From Bradyrhizobium sp. WSM471 (lineage in GTDB: Bacteria > Pseudomonadota > Alphaproteobacteria > Rhizobiales > Xanthobacteraceae): a DNA stretch of 64,000 nt. Of the stretch, positions 31,685 to 39,271 are shown piece by piece (position 1 is the stretch's first letter; each line of letters begins with the position of its first letter). Made by a program: the position numbers and the translations under genes. The notes under the pieces are model-generated. The model saw only the letters and a program-made list of their open reading frames with translations, was not told where the DNA came from and made no database searches. The stretch covers positions 5,766,001-5,830,000 of the forward strand of contig NZ_CM001442.1 of NCBI RefSeq assembly GCF_000244915.1, given 5' to 3'.

Positions 31685-32041
31685 ATGCTTTCTCGCTGCG
31701 ATCTCATCAAGGGCGCCGCAGTCGCGCTTCTCACCTTCTCGATACAAGGCGCGTGGGCGCAGGAGACCAGGATGAACCTGTTCAAGATCGTCACCATCAA
31801 GGACGAAATCGTCGTTGGATTGTCGACGGAGGAGCTTCAGGCGCTCGGCGGCAACGATGCCAGCGCCGTTGCACATGCTCTGGCACAGAAGGGCGATCTC
31901 ACCGTCTGGCAATACAACGTGCATCGCGGTCCGAACGGCGAGTTACAGCAAGCGCCGACCGCCAGAATAGGGCTTTTGGCCAACGCCTCGCTGCGCGTGG
32001 AGCCCTATACCACGACCTATCAGATCCTGCCGCATCCCTAA
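31685..32041 (+). CDS. Small exported hypothetical protein
   Basis: 118 residues. A signal peptide (CDLIKGAAVALLTFSIQGAWAQ) is followed by MNLFKIVTIKDEIVVGLSTE, ALGGNDASAVAHALAQKGDL and VWQYNVHRGPNGELQQAPTA. The mature part looks like a small alpha/beta protein with a WQYNV strand. An AAGGA site precedes the ATG at 31685. The 31469 start would give a long low-quality leader and is rejected. The function is unknown. Confidence 0.7.
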   Translation: MLSRCDLIKGAAVALLTFSIQGAWAQETRMNLFKIVTIKDEIVVGLSTEELQALGGNDASAVAHALAQKGDLTVWQYNVHRGPNGELQQAPTARIGLLANASLRVEPYTTTYQILPHP

Positions 32042-32087
32042 GCAGCAGACTGGCGCGCCCGCGACCGCGGTCGCGGGCGCGCCGTTG

Positions 32088-32663
32088 TCATCGGCGTTGC
32101 CCTGCACGCCGTGTCCCCTTTTCCGTCGCAAAGCCATAGATCAGCGCCAGCCGATCCAGGCATTCCCGAAAACGTCGGGCAAAATAGTCGGTCCAGCGCT
32201 GCGTACGGACGGCGCGACGCTGGCCGATCTCGTCCATGGTCAGGCCCAGCACCAACACGTCGTGCACTAGCGCGGCGCCGTCGGTGCCGAGTTCGCGCTC
32301 GACCCGGTTCAGCCGCAGCACCGCCTCGCGTTGGCTCTCGGTGACCGGCTCGCGCGTGCGCGCGCCATCGACATATTCGCGAGTCGGGTCGATTGCCTGA
32401 AGGCCTCGCTCGGCCTTCTCCCAATCGTCCTGGAAGGCGCGCCCCCCGCGATACTGCGCCTCGTCGATCTGATGGTGCGCATGCAGCCGGCCGAGCGGAT
32501 CGCTGCGGATGGATCGCACGGCCATGATCTTCTCGCCGGGGTCGAGCGCCAGCGGATTGTCCACCTCGACTTCCGCCACCTCCGCATTGAACGGTATCTC
32601 ACGTGAGCGTCGGTCGTAGACATTCGCCAATTTGTAGGATCTGTTGCGTCGGACACGTGCCAC
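32088..32663 (-). CDS. Prophage-associated hypothetical protein
   Basis: 191 residues: MARVRRNRSYKLANVYDRRS, then EVEVDNPLALDPGEKIMAVR and DPLGRLHAHHQIDEAQYRGG. The C-terminal part (ALVHDVLVLGLTMDEIGQRR, TDYFARRFRECLDRLALIYG) resembles a sigma-like or HTH helix bundle. Similar proteins accompany GcrA-like regulators in rhizobial phage islands, which fits the next gene. It may act in phage transcription control. It lies 46 bases downstream of the GcrA-like gene. Confidence 0.65.
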   Translation of the reverse strand: MARVRRNRSYKLANVYDRRSREIPFNAEVAEVEVDNPLALDPGEKIMAVRSIRSDPLGRLHAHHQIDEAQYRGGRAFQDDWEKAERGLQAIDPTREYVDGARTREPVTESQREAVLRLNRVERELGTDGAALVHDVLVLGLTMDEIGQRRAVRTQRWTDYFARRFRECLDRLALIYGFATEKGTRRAGQRR

Positions 32664-32709
32664 TCGGGTACTCCTTGCGAAATTGACGATTGGACGGGCG
32701 GTCGTCGGA

Positions 32710-33237
32710 TCAGGCGGCGGAGACCAGCCTCAGCACGACCGGGCCGGCGACGCGCGCGGAGCCAGCTCCGGCGCGGCGCGTCAGGCGCGCATGCGGCGTG
32801 CAATAGCTCGAGCCCGGCTCACTTGGATGGCCGCAGAAGGTAATCTCCTCCCCGTCCTTGTCGCCGCCATAGGGATAGCGACAGTCCTCGCCAGCGAGTT
32901 CGACCAGCGGGACCAGGCGCGGCTGGACGCCGACGCAGCGCAATTTGATCTGCGCGGCAGGCTTCATCGCGGATTTCGGAGGCAGGTTCAGTAACGCGGG
33001 ACGGTGCGGGAGGATAAGACAGGCTCCAGACGGCAGCACCGGCACGATCGACGGGCTCGTCGTCCGCACCTGCACGATCAGCCCGAGCCGCTTGGCGCGG
33101 CCGACCACCGCATTGCGCGTGTAAGCCGTTCCAAACCTTGCATTAATCTGTCTTCCGATCTCCGTATAAGACATTCCCTTGAGAAGATAGTCGCGAAGCG
33201 CGTCGGAGTGCTCCGACGGCCAATGGCCCGGTTCCAT
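32710..33237 (-). CDS. GcrA-family regulator (phage-island paralogue)
   Basis: 175 residues from the ATG at 33237. The N-terminal HTH reads DALRDYLLKGMSYTEIGRQI, then FGTAYTRNAVVGRAKRLGL, the GcrA DNA-binding pattern. The C-terminus keeps the zinc-ribbon-like cluster typical of GcrA (DCRYPYGGD, TFCGHPSEPGSSYCTPHAR). GcrA works with sigma-70 at methylated promoters to drive cell-cycle genes. This copy faces a CI-like repressor across a region with two matching operators, so it is likely a phage-borne paralogue. A longer frame to 33318 is open but unlikely. Confidence 0.85.
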   Translation of the reverse strand: MEPGHWPSEHSDALRDYLLKGMSYTEIGRQINARFGTAYTRNAVVGRAKRLGLIVQVRTTSPSIVPVLPSGACLILPHRPALLNLPPKSAMKPAAQIKLRCVGVQPRLVPLVELAGEDCRYPYGGDKDGEEITFCGHPSEPGSSYCTPHARLTRRAGAGSARVAGPVVLRLVSAA

Positions 33238-33292
33238 GCTGCTGTCCTGTGATGCGCCTCCTCCGATCGCACGATCGCGAGGCGGGCCTAAA

Positions 33293-33307
33293 TTCCGGTA
33301 TTCCGAA
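33293..33307. promoter_or_regulatory. Repressor operator O1 (TTCCG-N5-CCGAA)
   Basis: TTCCG-GTATT-CCGAA, one mismatch from the symmetrical pattern TTCCG-N5-CGGAA. It lies between the divergent gcrA-like and repressor genes, nearer the gcrA-like start. Confidence 0.6.
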
Positions 33308-33349
33308 GTCGAAGTCAAGCAATAATTCTGATATTCATAATTGCATCAA

Positions 33350-33364
33350 TTCCGAATTTCGGAT
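33350..33364. promoter_or_regulatory. Repressor operator O2 (TTCCG-N5-CGGAT)
   Basis: TTCCG-AATTT-CGGAT, 38 bases before the repressor ATG. It is the same dyad as at 33293 and 34051 with one mismatch at the edge. It would suit autoregulation of the repressor. Confidence 0.65.
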
Positions 33365-33402
33365 TACAAGAGGCGGAACGATGGACAGTCGAGGGAATCA
33401 CC

Positions 33403-34011
33403 ATGTTGGACGCTGCGATGATCGAACGGGGCCTGGAAAAGACGGGCAAGAGCAAGGGCGGCCTGGCGGCTGCCATGGGCGTACGCCCCGGCGCAGTTTC
33501 GGAGATCCTAGGCGGCGAACGCCTGGTGAAGGCTTCGGAAATCATTCCGATCATGGAATATCTCGAGCTCAATCTCGCGCCGATCATGGGCCGGGTCGGG
33601 GCCGGTGCCGTGATCGAGCCGGATTATGAGCAGGTTCCCCCCGAAGGCCTTGGCGACATCGCGCTGCCCTTTCCGATCATGGAGGAGACCATCGCATTCG
33701 AGATCGTGGGCGATTCGATGCTGCCCAAATACGAGAGCGGCGACGTAATCGTAGTCTACAAGGACCAGCGCCATCCGCTGTCGAGCTTCTACGGCGAGGA
33801 GGCCGTGGTCCGGCTCAAGACCGGCGAGCGCTATCTGAAGACCATCGAGCGGGGCAAATCCCCCTCCGTCGTCAATCTCAGCAGCTTCAATGCCAAGCAG
33901 ATCGTCGGCGTGAAACTGGAGTGGGTCGGCGAGATCTGCCTGTCGATGCCCAAGGGGCAGCTGGAGCGGCTGCGCGCCAAGTCGGCGCGCCCTCGCAAGA
34001 GGAGCAAGTAG
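33403..34011 (+). CDS. CI/LexA-like phage repressor (HTH plus S24 peptidase domain)
   Basis: 202 residues. An N-terminal XRE-type HTH (IERGLEKTGKSKGGLAAAMG, VRPGAVSEILGGERLVK) is followed by a C-terminal S24 self-cleavage domain: EIVGDSMLPKYESGDVIVVY (catalytic Ser in GDSM) and VVRLKTGERYLKTIERG (catalytic Lys). It should keep phage genes off and be inactivated through RecA-stimulated autocleavage. A GAGGG site supports the ATG at 33403. Matching dyads occur on both sides of the gene (33293, 33350, 34020, 34051), which defines its probable regulon. Confidence 0.9.
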   Translation: MLDAAMIERGLEKTGKSKGGLAAAMGVRPGAVSEILGGERLVKASEIIPIMEYLELNLAPIMGRVGAGAVIEPDYEQVPPEGLGDIALPFPIMEETIAFEIVGDSMLPKYESGDVIVVYKDQRHPLSSFYGEEAVVRLKTGERYLKTIERGKSPSVVNLSSFNAKQIVGVKLEWVGEICLSMPKGQLERLRAKSARPRKRSK

Positions 34012-34019
34012 GCTGCAAT

Positions 34020-34034
34020 TTCCGTTTTTACGAA
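34020..34034. promoter_or_regulatory. Half-conserved repressor operator O3
   Basis: TTCCG-TTTTT-ACGAA just after the repressor stop. The left half matches the dyad fully and the right half partly. With the site at 34051 it makes a tandem pair 31 bases apart, roughly three helical turns. Confidence 0.5.
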
Positions 34035-34041
34035 ATTCACC

Positions 34042-34070
34042 TTGACTTGATTCCGTTTTTCGGAAATACT
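34042..34070 (+). promoter_or_regulatory. Sigma-70 promoter with repressor operator in its spacer
   Basis: A -35 TTGACT (34042-34047), a 17-bp spacer and a -10 AATACT (34065-34070). The perfect dyad TTCCG-TTTTT-CGGAA (34051-34065) fills the spacer, so a bound repressor would block RNA polymerase. It drives the gene starting at 34108. Confidence 0.75.
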
Positions 34071-34107
34071 CTGCCGTGCCCGACCGTGGGCACGGCAGGA
34101 TCGTTTC

Positions 34108-34383
34108 ATGCAGTATTTCGTCGTGATGATCGACTATGGGCGCCGCGGCCGCGAGGCGGTCGTCGACCCTGAAATCACCAGGCGCGAGGTCATTTCCCGC
34201 GTCGCCTCAGGTGAATATCGGAATATCTCGTTCATCCAGGAAATCGTGGAGAATTCGGTCGAAGACGTGACCGAGGCGATCCTCGCCGAGGCGGCCCTCC
34301 CGGAGATCCGCCCCAAAGAAGTCGACCTACAGGCTCTCCGCCTCGATCACGCCCGCGATCTGCGTAAGCACGAGCGGACGTGA
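34108..34383 (+). CDS. Hypothetical protein under phage-repressor control
   Basis: 91 residues: MQYFVVMIDYGRRGREAVVD, then ITRREVISRVASGEYRNISF and SVEDVTEAILAEAALPEIRP. It is acidic and helical, without known motifs. An AGGA site lies about seven bases before the ATG. The promoter upstream contains the repressor dyad within its spacer, so the gene is probably repressed in the lysogen-like state and turned on during SOS. It could be an antirepressor, Cro-like partner or SOS effector; none is shown by sequence. Confidence 0.7.
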   Translation: MQYFVVMIDYGRRGREAVVDPEITRREVISRVASGEYRNISFIQEIVENSVEDVTEAILAEAALPEIRPKEVDLQALRLDHARDLRKHERT

Positions 34384-34413
34384 CGCAGGCCCAAGCGGCA
34401 GCCCGGTCGGAGA

Positions 34414-35388
34414 TCACACCGTGAGGACGGTCGATCCCGTGGTCTTGCGCGCGGCGAGATCGGCATGCGCCTTGGCGGCGTCCTTCAGTGGATAGGTCTG
34501 GTGCACCTCGATCTTGACCGCGCCGGACTTGACGACGTCGAACAGCTCGCCTGCCATCGCGACCAGGCTCTCACGCTTGGCGGCGTAGGTGAACAGCGTC
34601 GGCCGGGTGACGTAGAGCGAGCCCTTCTGCGCTAGCAGACCAAGGTTGAGCGGCTCGACGGCGCCGGAGGACGCACCGAACAGCGCGGCGACGCCCAGCG
34701 GCGCGAGGCAGTCGAGCGACTTCAGAAACGTGTCCTTGCCGACGGAGTCATAAACCACCGGCACCTTCTTGCCGCCTGTGATCTCGTCCACGCGCTTCAC
34801 GAAATCCTCGCGGCTATAGATGATGACATGGTCGCAGCCATGCGCCTTTGCGAGCTTGGCCTTCTCGTCGTTGCTGACCGTGCCGATCACGGTCGCGCCG
34901 AGATGCTTGGCCCACTGGCAGAGAATCAGGCCGACGCCACCGGCGGCCGCATGCAGCAGGATGGTGTCGCCGGCCTTCACGCGATAGGTCTGCCGGATCA
35001 GATATTGCGTGGTGAGCCCCTTCAGCATCATCGCCGCCGCGGTCTTGTCGTCGACACCGTCCGGCAGCTTCAGCAGTCGGTCGGCCGGGATCAGCCGCGC
35101 CTCGGAATAGGCCCCGAGGGGCGAGGCGCCGTAGGCCACGCGATCGCCCGGCTTCAAATCGGTGACACCGGCCCCGACCTCCTCGACGACACCAGCAGCC
35201 TCGCTACCAAGCCCGCTCGGCAGCTGCACCGGGTAAAGGCCCGAACGGTTGTAGATGTCGACGAAGTTGAGACCGACGGCGGTGTGGCGGATGCGCGCCT
35301 CGCCCGGTCCGGGCTTGCCGACACTGACCTCCTCCCAGACCAGCACGTCCGGACCACCAGTCTTGTGAAAGCGAATGGCATGCGTCAT
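34414..35388 (-). CDS. qor: Quinone oxidoreductase (zeta-crystallin type MDR)
   Basis: 324 residues of the zinc-free medium-chain dehydrogenase family. VGLNFVDIYNRSGLYPVQLP is the N-terminal quinone-reductase signature, GLGSEAAGVVEEVGAGV the catalytic-domain motif, and ILLHAAAGGVGLILCQWAKH the NADPH-binding AxxGGVG motif. The zinc-ligand cysteines are absent. It reduces quinones with NADPH. It is a single gene, convergent with the phage-island gene at 34108. Confidence 0.92.
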   Translation of the reverse strand: MTHAIRFHKTGGPDVLVWEEVSVGKPGPGEARIRHTAVGLNFVDIYNRSGLYPVQLPSGLGSEAAGVVEEVGAGVTDLKPGDRVAYGASPLGAYSEARLIPADRLLKLPDGVDDKTAAAMMLKGLTTQYLIRQTYRVKAGDTILLHAAAGGVGLILCQWAKHLGATVIGTVSNDEKAKLAKAHGCDHVIIYSREDFVKRVDEITGGKKVPVVYDSVGKDTFLKSLDCLAPLGVAALFGASSGAVEPLNLGLLAQKGSLYVTRPTLFTYAAKRESLVAMAGELFDVVKSGAVKIEVHQTYPLKDAAKAHADLAARKTTGSTVLTV

Positions 35389-35610
35389 GGGCGTTGCTCC
35401 CTTATCGTTGAGGTAAAGCCGAATACCGGCTCGGGCTTTCGAAATAGGTATTTGGTCCGCCCGTCACAGTACAGAGACGTAACAAGAATGTCACAGCGAA
35501 CGACAAACCTCCGCCGTTCCGTCTCTGTTCGAAAGAGTTGATGTCGGCCTTGCGCCGGCCGGCAGTAGCCTTCGCGCGGGTTTGGAGGTCGTCTGCGAAG
35601 GAGAGCCGAG

Positions 35611-35811
35611 ATGCCAGCTTATGTACAGCATCATCAGGATATCGAAATCGCGCCAGTGATTTGCCCTGCTTGCATGGGGTTCCTTCCGATGTATGTGCGC
35701 GAGGTCGAACCGCATTGGAGTCTTGCCAAGATCGACTTCGTCTATGAATGCGCCGATTGCGGCGCCGAGGTCAGACAGACGATCCGCAAGCCGGAGTTGC
35801 TGCGGCACTGA
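35611..35811 (+). CDS. Small zinc-ribbon hypothetical protein
   Basis: 66 residues: a start YVQHHQDIEIAPVICPACMG, then SLAKIDFVYECADCGAEVRQ. The CPAC and CADC knuckles would bind one zinc. A GAAGGAGAG site lies a few bases before the ATG. It belongs to a group of small knuckle proteins common in bradyrhizobia; the role is unknown. Confidence 0.75.
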   Translation: MPAYVQHHQDIEIAPVICPACMGFLPMYVREVEPHWSLAKIDFVYECADCGAEVRQTIRKPELLRH

Positions 35812-35957
35812 TCGGCGGCCGGTAGCCGTCCGACTATTTGCGTTGAGCGGAAAAAACGCCCATTCGCGCGGGTCTGGGCTCTCCCAAACGAGGCTTGTTC
35901 TTTGCCGTGAACGCAGGCAGAACAAGCCTCAATCAAGACCTTTGGGAGCGCCTTTTC

Positions 35958-36905
35958 GTGGCTGAACAGAAGCCCTCGACAGCGATCGAGGCAGTGGAGA
36001 GCGGCCTCGCCGCGCAAGGCTACATCGCGAGCCGGCAGATCGCGACCGCCGTCTATTTGTCGCAACAGATCGAGAAGCCGATCCTGGTCGAAGGACCCGC
36101 GGGCGTCGGCAAGACCGAGCTTGCCAAGGCGATCGCGGCCTGGCGCGGCCTGAAGATGATCCGCCTGCAATGCTACGAAGGCCTCGACGAGGCCAAGGCG
36201 CTCTATGAATGGAAATACGCCAAGCAGCTTCTCTACACGCAGATCCTCAAGGACAAGCTTGGCGAAGTCCTCGGCGGCGCGCAGACTTTGCACGCTGCAC
36301 TTAATCAGCTCCACGATTTCGGTGACGTGTTCTTCTCCAAGGAGTTCGTCGAGCCGCGCCCGCTGCTGCAAGCGCTGGAGCAGCCGGGCGGCTGCGTGCT
36401 CCTGATCGACGAGATCGACAAGTCGGATGCGGAGTTCGAATCGCTGCTGCTGGAAATTCTCTCCGACTTCCAGGTCACGATCCCCGAACTCGGCACCGTC
36501 TCCGCGATCACGCCGCCAACGGTGATCCTCACCTCCAACAGCGAGCGCGATCTCGGCGACGCCCTGAAGCGGCGCTGCCTGCATCTGCACATCGGCTTCC
36601 CCGAGCAACGGCTCGAGGAGCGCATCGTCGAGAGCCGCGTCCCCGGTATTTCGCAGACGCTGCGGCGGCAGATGGTCGGCTTCATCCACGAAATCCGCTC
36701 GCTGGACCTGAAGAAGCTGCCTTCGGTCAGCGAGACCATCGACTGGGCCCGCGTGCTGGTGCTCTTGCAGGCCTCGGAGCTCGACACCGAGATCGTCAAG
36801 GACACGCTCAACGTGCTCCTGAAATACGAGGCCGACATCGAGGCGGCTCAGCCTCAGATTACGACCTTCATTGCCAAGGCAGCACGATCCAACGTCTTCG
36901 GTTGA
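35958..36905 (+). CDS. MoxR-type AAA+ ATPase (CoxD-like)
   Basis: 315 residues from a GTG at 35958 with a GGGAG-type site. Walker A is EGPAGVGKTELAKAIAAW, Walker B is CVLLIDEIDKSDAEFESLLL, sensor 1 is PTVILTSNSERDLGDALKRR with the arginine finger region, and the tail is helical. MoxR ATPases work as metal-insertion or maturation chaperones together with VWA-domain partners. The partner gene follows six bases after the stop. No CO-dehydrogenase genes are next to it, although another molybdenum hydroxylase lies near 58 kb. Confidence 0.9.
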   Translation: MAEQKPSTAIEAVESGLAAQGYIASRQIATAVYLSQQIEKPILVEGPAGVGKTELAKAIAAWRGLKMIRLQCYEGLDEAKALYEWKYAKQLLYTQILKDKLGEVLGGAQTLHAALNQLHDFGDVFFSKEFVEPRPLLQALEQPGGCVLLIDEIDKSDAEFESLLLEILSDFQVTIPELGTVSAITPPTVILTSNSERDLGDALKRRCLHLHIGFPEQRLEERIVESRVPGISQTLRRQMVGFIHEIRSLDLKKLPSVSETIDWARVLVLLQASELDTEIVKDTLNVLLKYEADIEAAQPQITTFIAKAARSNVFG

Positions 36906-36910
36906 CGCCG

Positions 36911-38287
36911 ATGCGCGAGAATATCCATCGTTTCTTCCGTGCGGCACGGGGCGCCGGCGTCCATGTCTCGCCTGCCGAAAGCATCGATGCGATGCGCGCG
37001 GTCGCACAGGTCGGCGTTTCCGACCGGACCATCCTGCGCGATGCGCTCCTTCTGACGCTCGCCAAGTCGCAGGACGAAAAGCTCGCGCTCGGTGACTGTT
37101 TCGATCTGTTCTTCAGCCAGCCGGAGCCGCGGCAGGAACAGCCTGAAGCCGACGGCAACGATGTTTCGGAGAACGCGGATCAATCTCCGTCGTCTGACGA
37201 GGCCAGCGATGCGAACGGCGGTTCGCCTCCCGCAGAATTGGGTCCCCTCGCGCAGATGCTGCTGTCTCAGGATCGCAACGCGATCACCGCCGCGATCGCC
37301 AGCGCCTCAGGGGCGGCCTCCCTGTCCGACATCCGCTACTCCACCCAACGCGGCATCTTCTCCAGCCGCATCCTCGACGCCATGGGGCTCCAGCGGCTAC
37401 GCGACGATCTCGACGAGCTGACCGCGACCAATCCGGCACTGGCCGAGCGGCTGCGCGCCGCGCTCGATGGCTTGCGCGAAGCCGTTCGCGACACCGTCGC
37501 GCAGGGGCTTGCGCTCTATGCCCGCGAGGAGGCCGAGAACCTCCGCAATGAGATTTTGCGCAACGCGCCGCTTGCCCGCATCGAGCGGCGCCATGTCGCG
37601 GAGATGCGCGCTCTCATCCGCCAGATCGCACGGCGCCTGCGCGAGCGCTATTCGAAACCGCGCAAGCGCCAACGGCGCGGTCATCTCGACGTCCGCCGCA
37701 CGCTGCGCCGCAATGCCGCCTGGGGCGGCATCCCCTTTCTCACGGCCTGGAAGCGCAAGCATCGCGACCGGCCGAAGATCGTAGCACTCTGCGACGTCTC
37801 GGGGTCGGTCGCACAGGTCTCGGATTTCTTCCTGCTCCTGATCCACTCGCTGCACGAGGTCGTCGACGACGTCCATTCCTTCGCCTTCTCCTCGCATCTG
37901 ATCGAAGTCAGCGACATCCTCGAGAAGAAATCGCCGGAAGAAGCGATGGCCGAGATCATGTCCAAGGTCGGCTTCGGCTCCTCCGACTACGGCTCGTCGC
38001 TGGCCGATTTCGAGAAGGAGTTCATGAGCGCGCTGACGCCACAGACCACGGTGATCGTGCTAGGCGATGCCCGCAGCAACAATCTCGATCCGCGCGCCGA
38101 CATCCTGCGCCGCATCTCCGAGCGCTCGAAGCGACTGGTGTGGCTCAATCCCGAGGGACGTCTCGCCTGGGGCTTTGGCGATTCCGAGATGCCGCGCTAT
38201 GCGACCTTCTGCAGCGTGGTGCGCCAGTGCGCCACCGCGCAGCAGCTCGAGCGCGCCGTGTCCGATATTGTGGCGACTTATCAGTAG
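36911..38287 (+). CDS. VWA-domain protein (CoxE-like), partner of MoxR ATPase
   Basis: 458 residues from the ATG at 36911. An acidic low-complexity region (about 75-110, rich in S, D, E) follows an N-terminal helical domain. The VWA domain begins PKIVALCDVSGSVAQVSDFF, where DVSGS is the MIDAS metal motif, and TTVIVLGDARSNNLDPRADI completes it. It matches CoxE-type VWA proteins that act with MoxR ATPases to install the CuSMo or Mo cofactor. It is co-transcribed with the ATPase gene, six bases away. The client enzyme is unknown. Confidence 0.88.
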   Translation: MRENIHRFFRAARGAGVHVSPAESIDAMRAVAQVGVSDRTILRDALLLTLAKSQDEKLALGDCFDLFFSQPEPRQEQPEADGNDVSENADQSPSSDEASDANGGSPPAELGPLAQMLLSQDRNAITAAIASASGAASLSDIRYSTQRGIFSSRILDAMGLQRLRDDLDELTATNPALAERLRAALDGLREAVRDTVAQGLALYAREEAENLRNEILRNAPLARIERRHVAEMRALIRQIARRLRERYSKPRKRQRRGHLDVRRTLRRNAAWGGIPFLTAWKRKHRDRPKIVALCDVSGSVAQVSDFFLLLIHSLHEVVDDVHSFAFSSHLIEVSDILEKKSPEEAMAEIMSKVGFGSSDYGSSLADFEKEFMSALTPQTTVIVLGDARSNNLDPRADILRRISERSKRLVWLNPEGRLAWGFGDSEMPRYATFCSVVRQCATAQQLERAVSDIVATYQ

Positions 38288-38306
38288 GCCTTACCCACAG
38301 CCGACG

Positions 38307-38489
38307 TCAGTTTCGCACCAGCTCCGTCTGAGCCACGTTGCACTCCCGGAAATGATAGGCGATCTCGTCGAGCGCGCGCTGCTCCCATTCCTGAGCTTGC
38401 GCAAGCCAGAAAACCCGGCGCTCGAAATCAAGCGCGGCGCGCTCCCGGCACAAGGATTCCTGACTGCGAATTTCGACCAGCCTGTTCAT
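38307..38489 (-). CDS. Small hypothetical protein
   Basis: 60 residues: MNRLVEIRSQESLCRERAAL, then RRVFWLAQAQEWEQRALDEI and YHFRECN. This Arg/Trp/Glu helical pattern is common among small bradyrhizobial proteins. An AGGAGTGG site precedes the ATG at 38489. The frame stays open for 700 more bases upstream, but that extension shows no coding character. The function is unknown. Confidence 0.65.
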   Translation of the reverse strand: MNRLVEIRSQESLCRERAALDFERRVFWLAQAQEWEQRALDEIAYHFRECNVAQTELVRN

Positions 38490-38840
38490 GCACTCCACTC
38501 CTGCCGTGTGAAGCCATTCCCCGCGAATCAGCGTAACAGAATCCCGAACCCTTCGTCTCATGATTTCTGTGCATATTGCGACGCAGAATGGGACAGCAGC
38601 GCTTCCCGTGCAGTGCGGTAGTTCGCGGACCAACATCAAGCCCACATCATCAATATGTGATCGAGGCTCCGGATGGTCCTCGTGATCGGGCGGTCTTAAC
38701 TCTTGCGGCGCAATGGCGTGCAGCAATTTGTGAAGAGAAGTTCTAAACGCCTCACCGGATTCCCGACTCATTGTCGTCGCACGGTCTTCATGCAGCGCCT
38801 CTAACAGAGGCGCACGAACGGCACTGTGGCTTGAGGCAAC
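38490..38840. other. Interval without supported gene
   Basis: About 350 bases between divergent small genes. Both strands contain open frames, but none has a ribosome-binding site with protein-like composition. It presumably holds the promoters of the flanking genes. Confidence 0.5.
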
Positions 38841-39062
38841 ATGAGCAACGACAGCGACTTCGATCTTGCGCCGGACCAATGGGAGGTTCTGAAGGCGCTT
38901 CGCAACCCGGTGTCGTACGGTCGCCTTTCGAAGCCTTATCTCATCGAGGGCCTCGTCAAGCTTGGTCTTGTCGTCGTCCGCGACGGCGTGCCGGTCATGA
39001 CGCCGAATGGACGCAAGGTGCTGGTACGCGGATCGTGTCGGCTGCTGGATCTCGCGGCGTGA
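38841..39062 (+). CDS. Small winged-helix-like hypothetical protein
   Basis: 73 residues: FDLAPDQWEVLKALRNPVSY, then LSKPYLIEGLVKLGLVVVRD and PVMTPNGRKVLVRGS. The spacing of helices and the VVVRDGVPVMTPNGRKVL beta-hairpin resemble a winged-helix fold, with T-P-x-G-R-x-x-L as in MarR-like wings. A GAGGC site precedes the ATG. It may bind DNA; the target is unknown. Confidence 0.65.
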   Translation: MSNDSDFDLAPDQWEVLKALRNPVSYGRLSKPYLIEGLVKLGLVVVRDGVPVMTPNGRKVLVRGSCRLLDLAA

Positions 39063-39271
39063 CGCGGCCACGCGCGTGCGGAACGTGACAGCAGGACCGC
39101 AAATCTCCTGTCCACGTGACCGTCGGCATCTGGAACGGTTTCCCCGTGCCGACGCCGATGCCCGGTCGCACCGCAAAAGGGCCGAATAGACCTCCTCCTC
39201 AGCGAACCGCGACAATCTGGCACGCTAGTTGCTCCTTTAGACGATCGAGACGTCAAAACGGGGGAGTCACC

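Noticed and set aside
32176..32188. Possible minus-strand copy of the intergenic repeat (CGTCGGGCAAAAT)
   Set aside because: Only 12-13 bases match, it lies inside a coding region and it has no hairpin or flanking block.
35742..37007. 421-residue antisense frame over the MoxR gene
   Set aside because: It is a shadow of the AAA+ ATPase; composition is Arg/Asp/His-rich without motifs.
38490..39215. Upstream extension of the 60-residue gene at 38307
   Set aside because: The frame is open but the residues lack protein character, and a good ribosome-binding site fixes the start at 38489.
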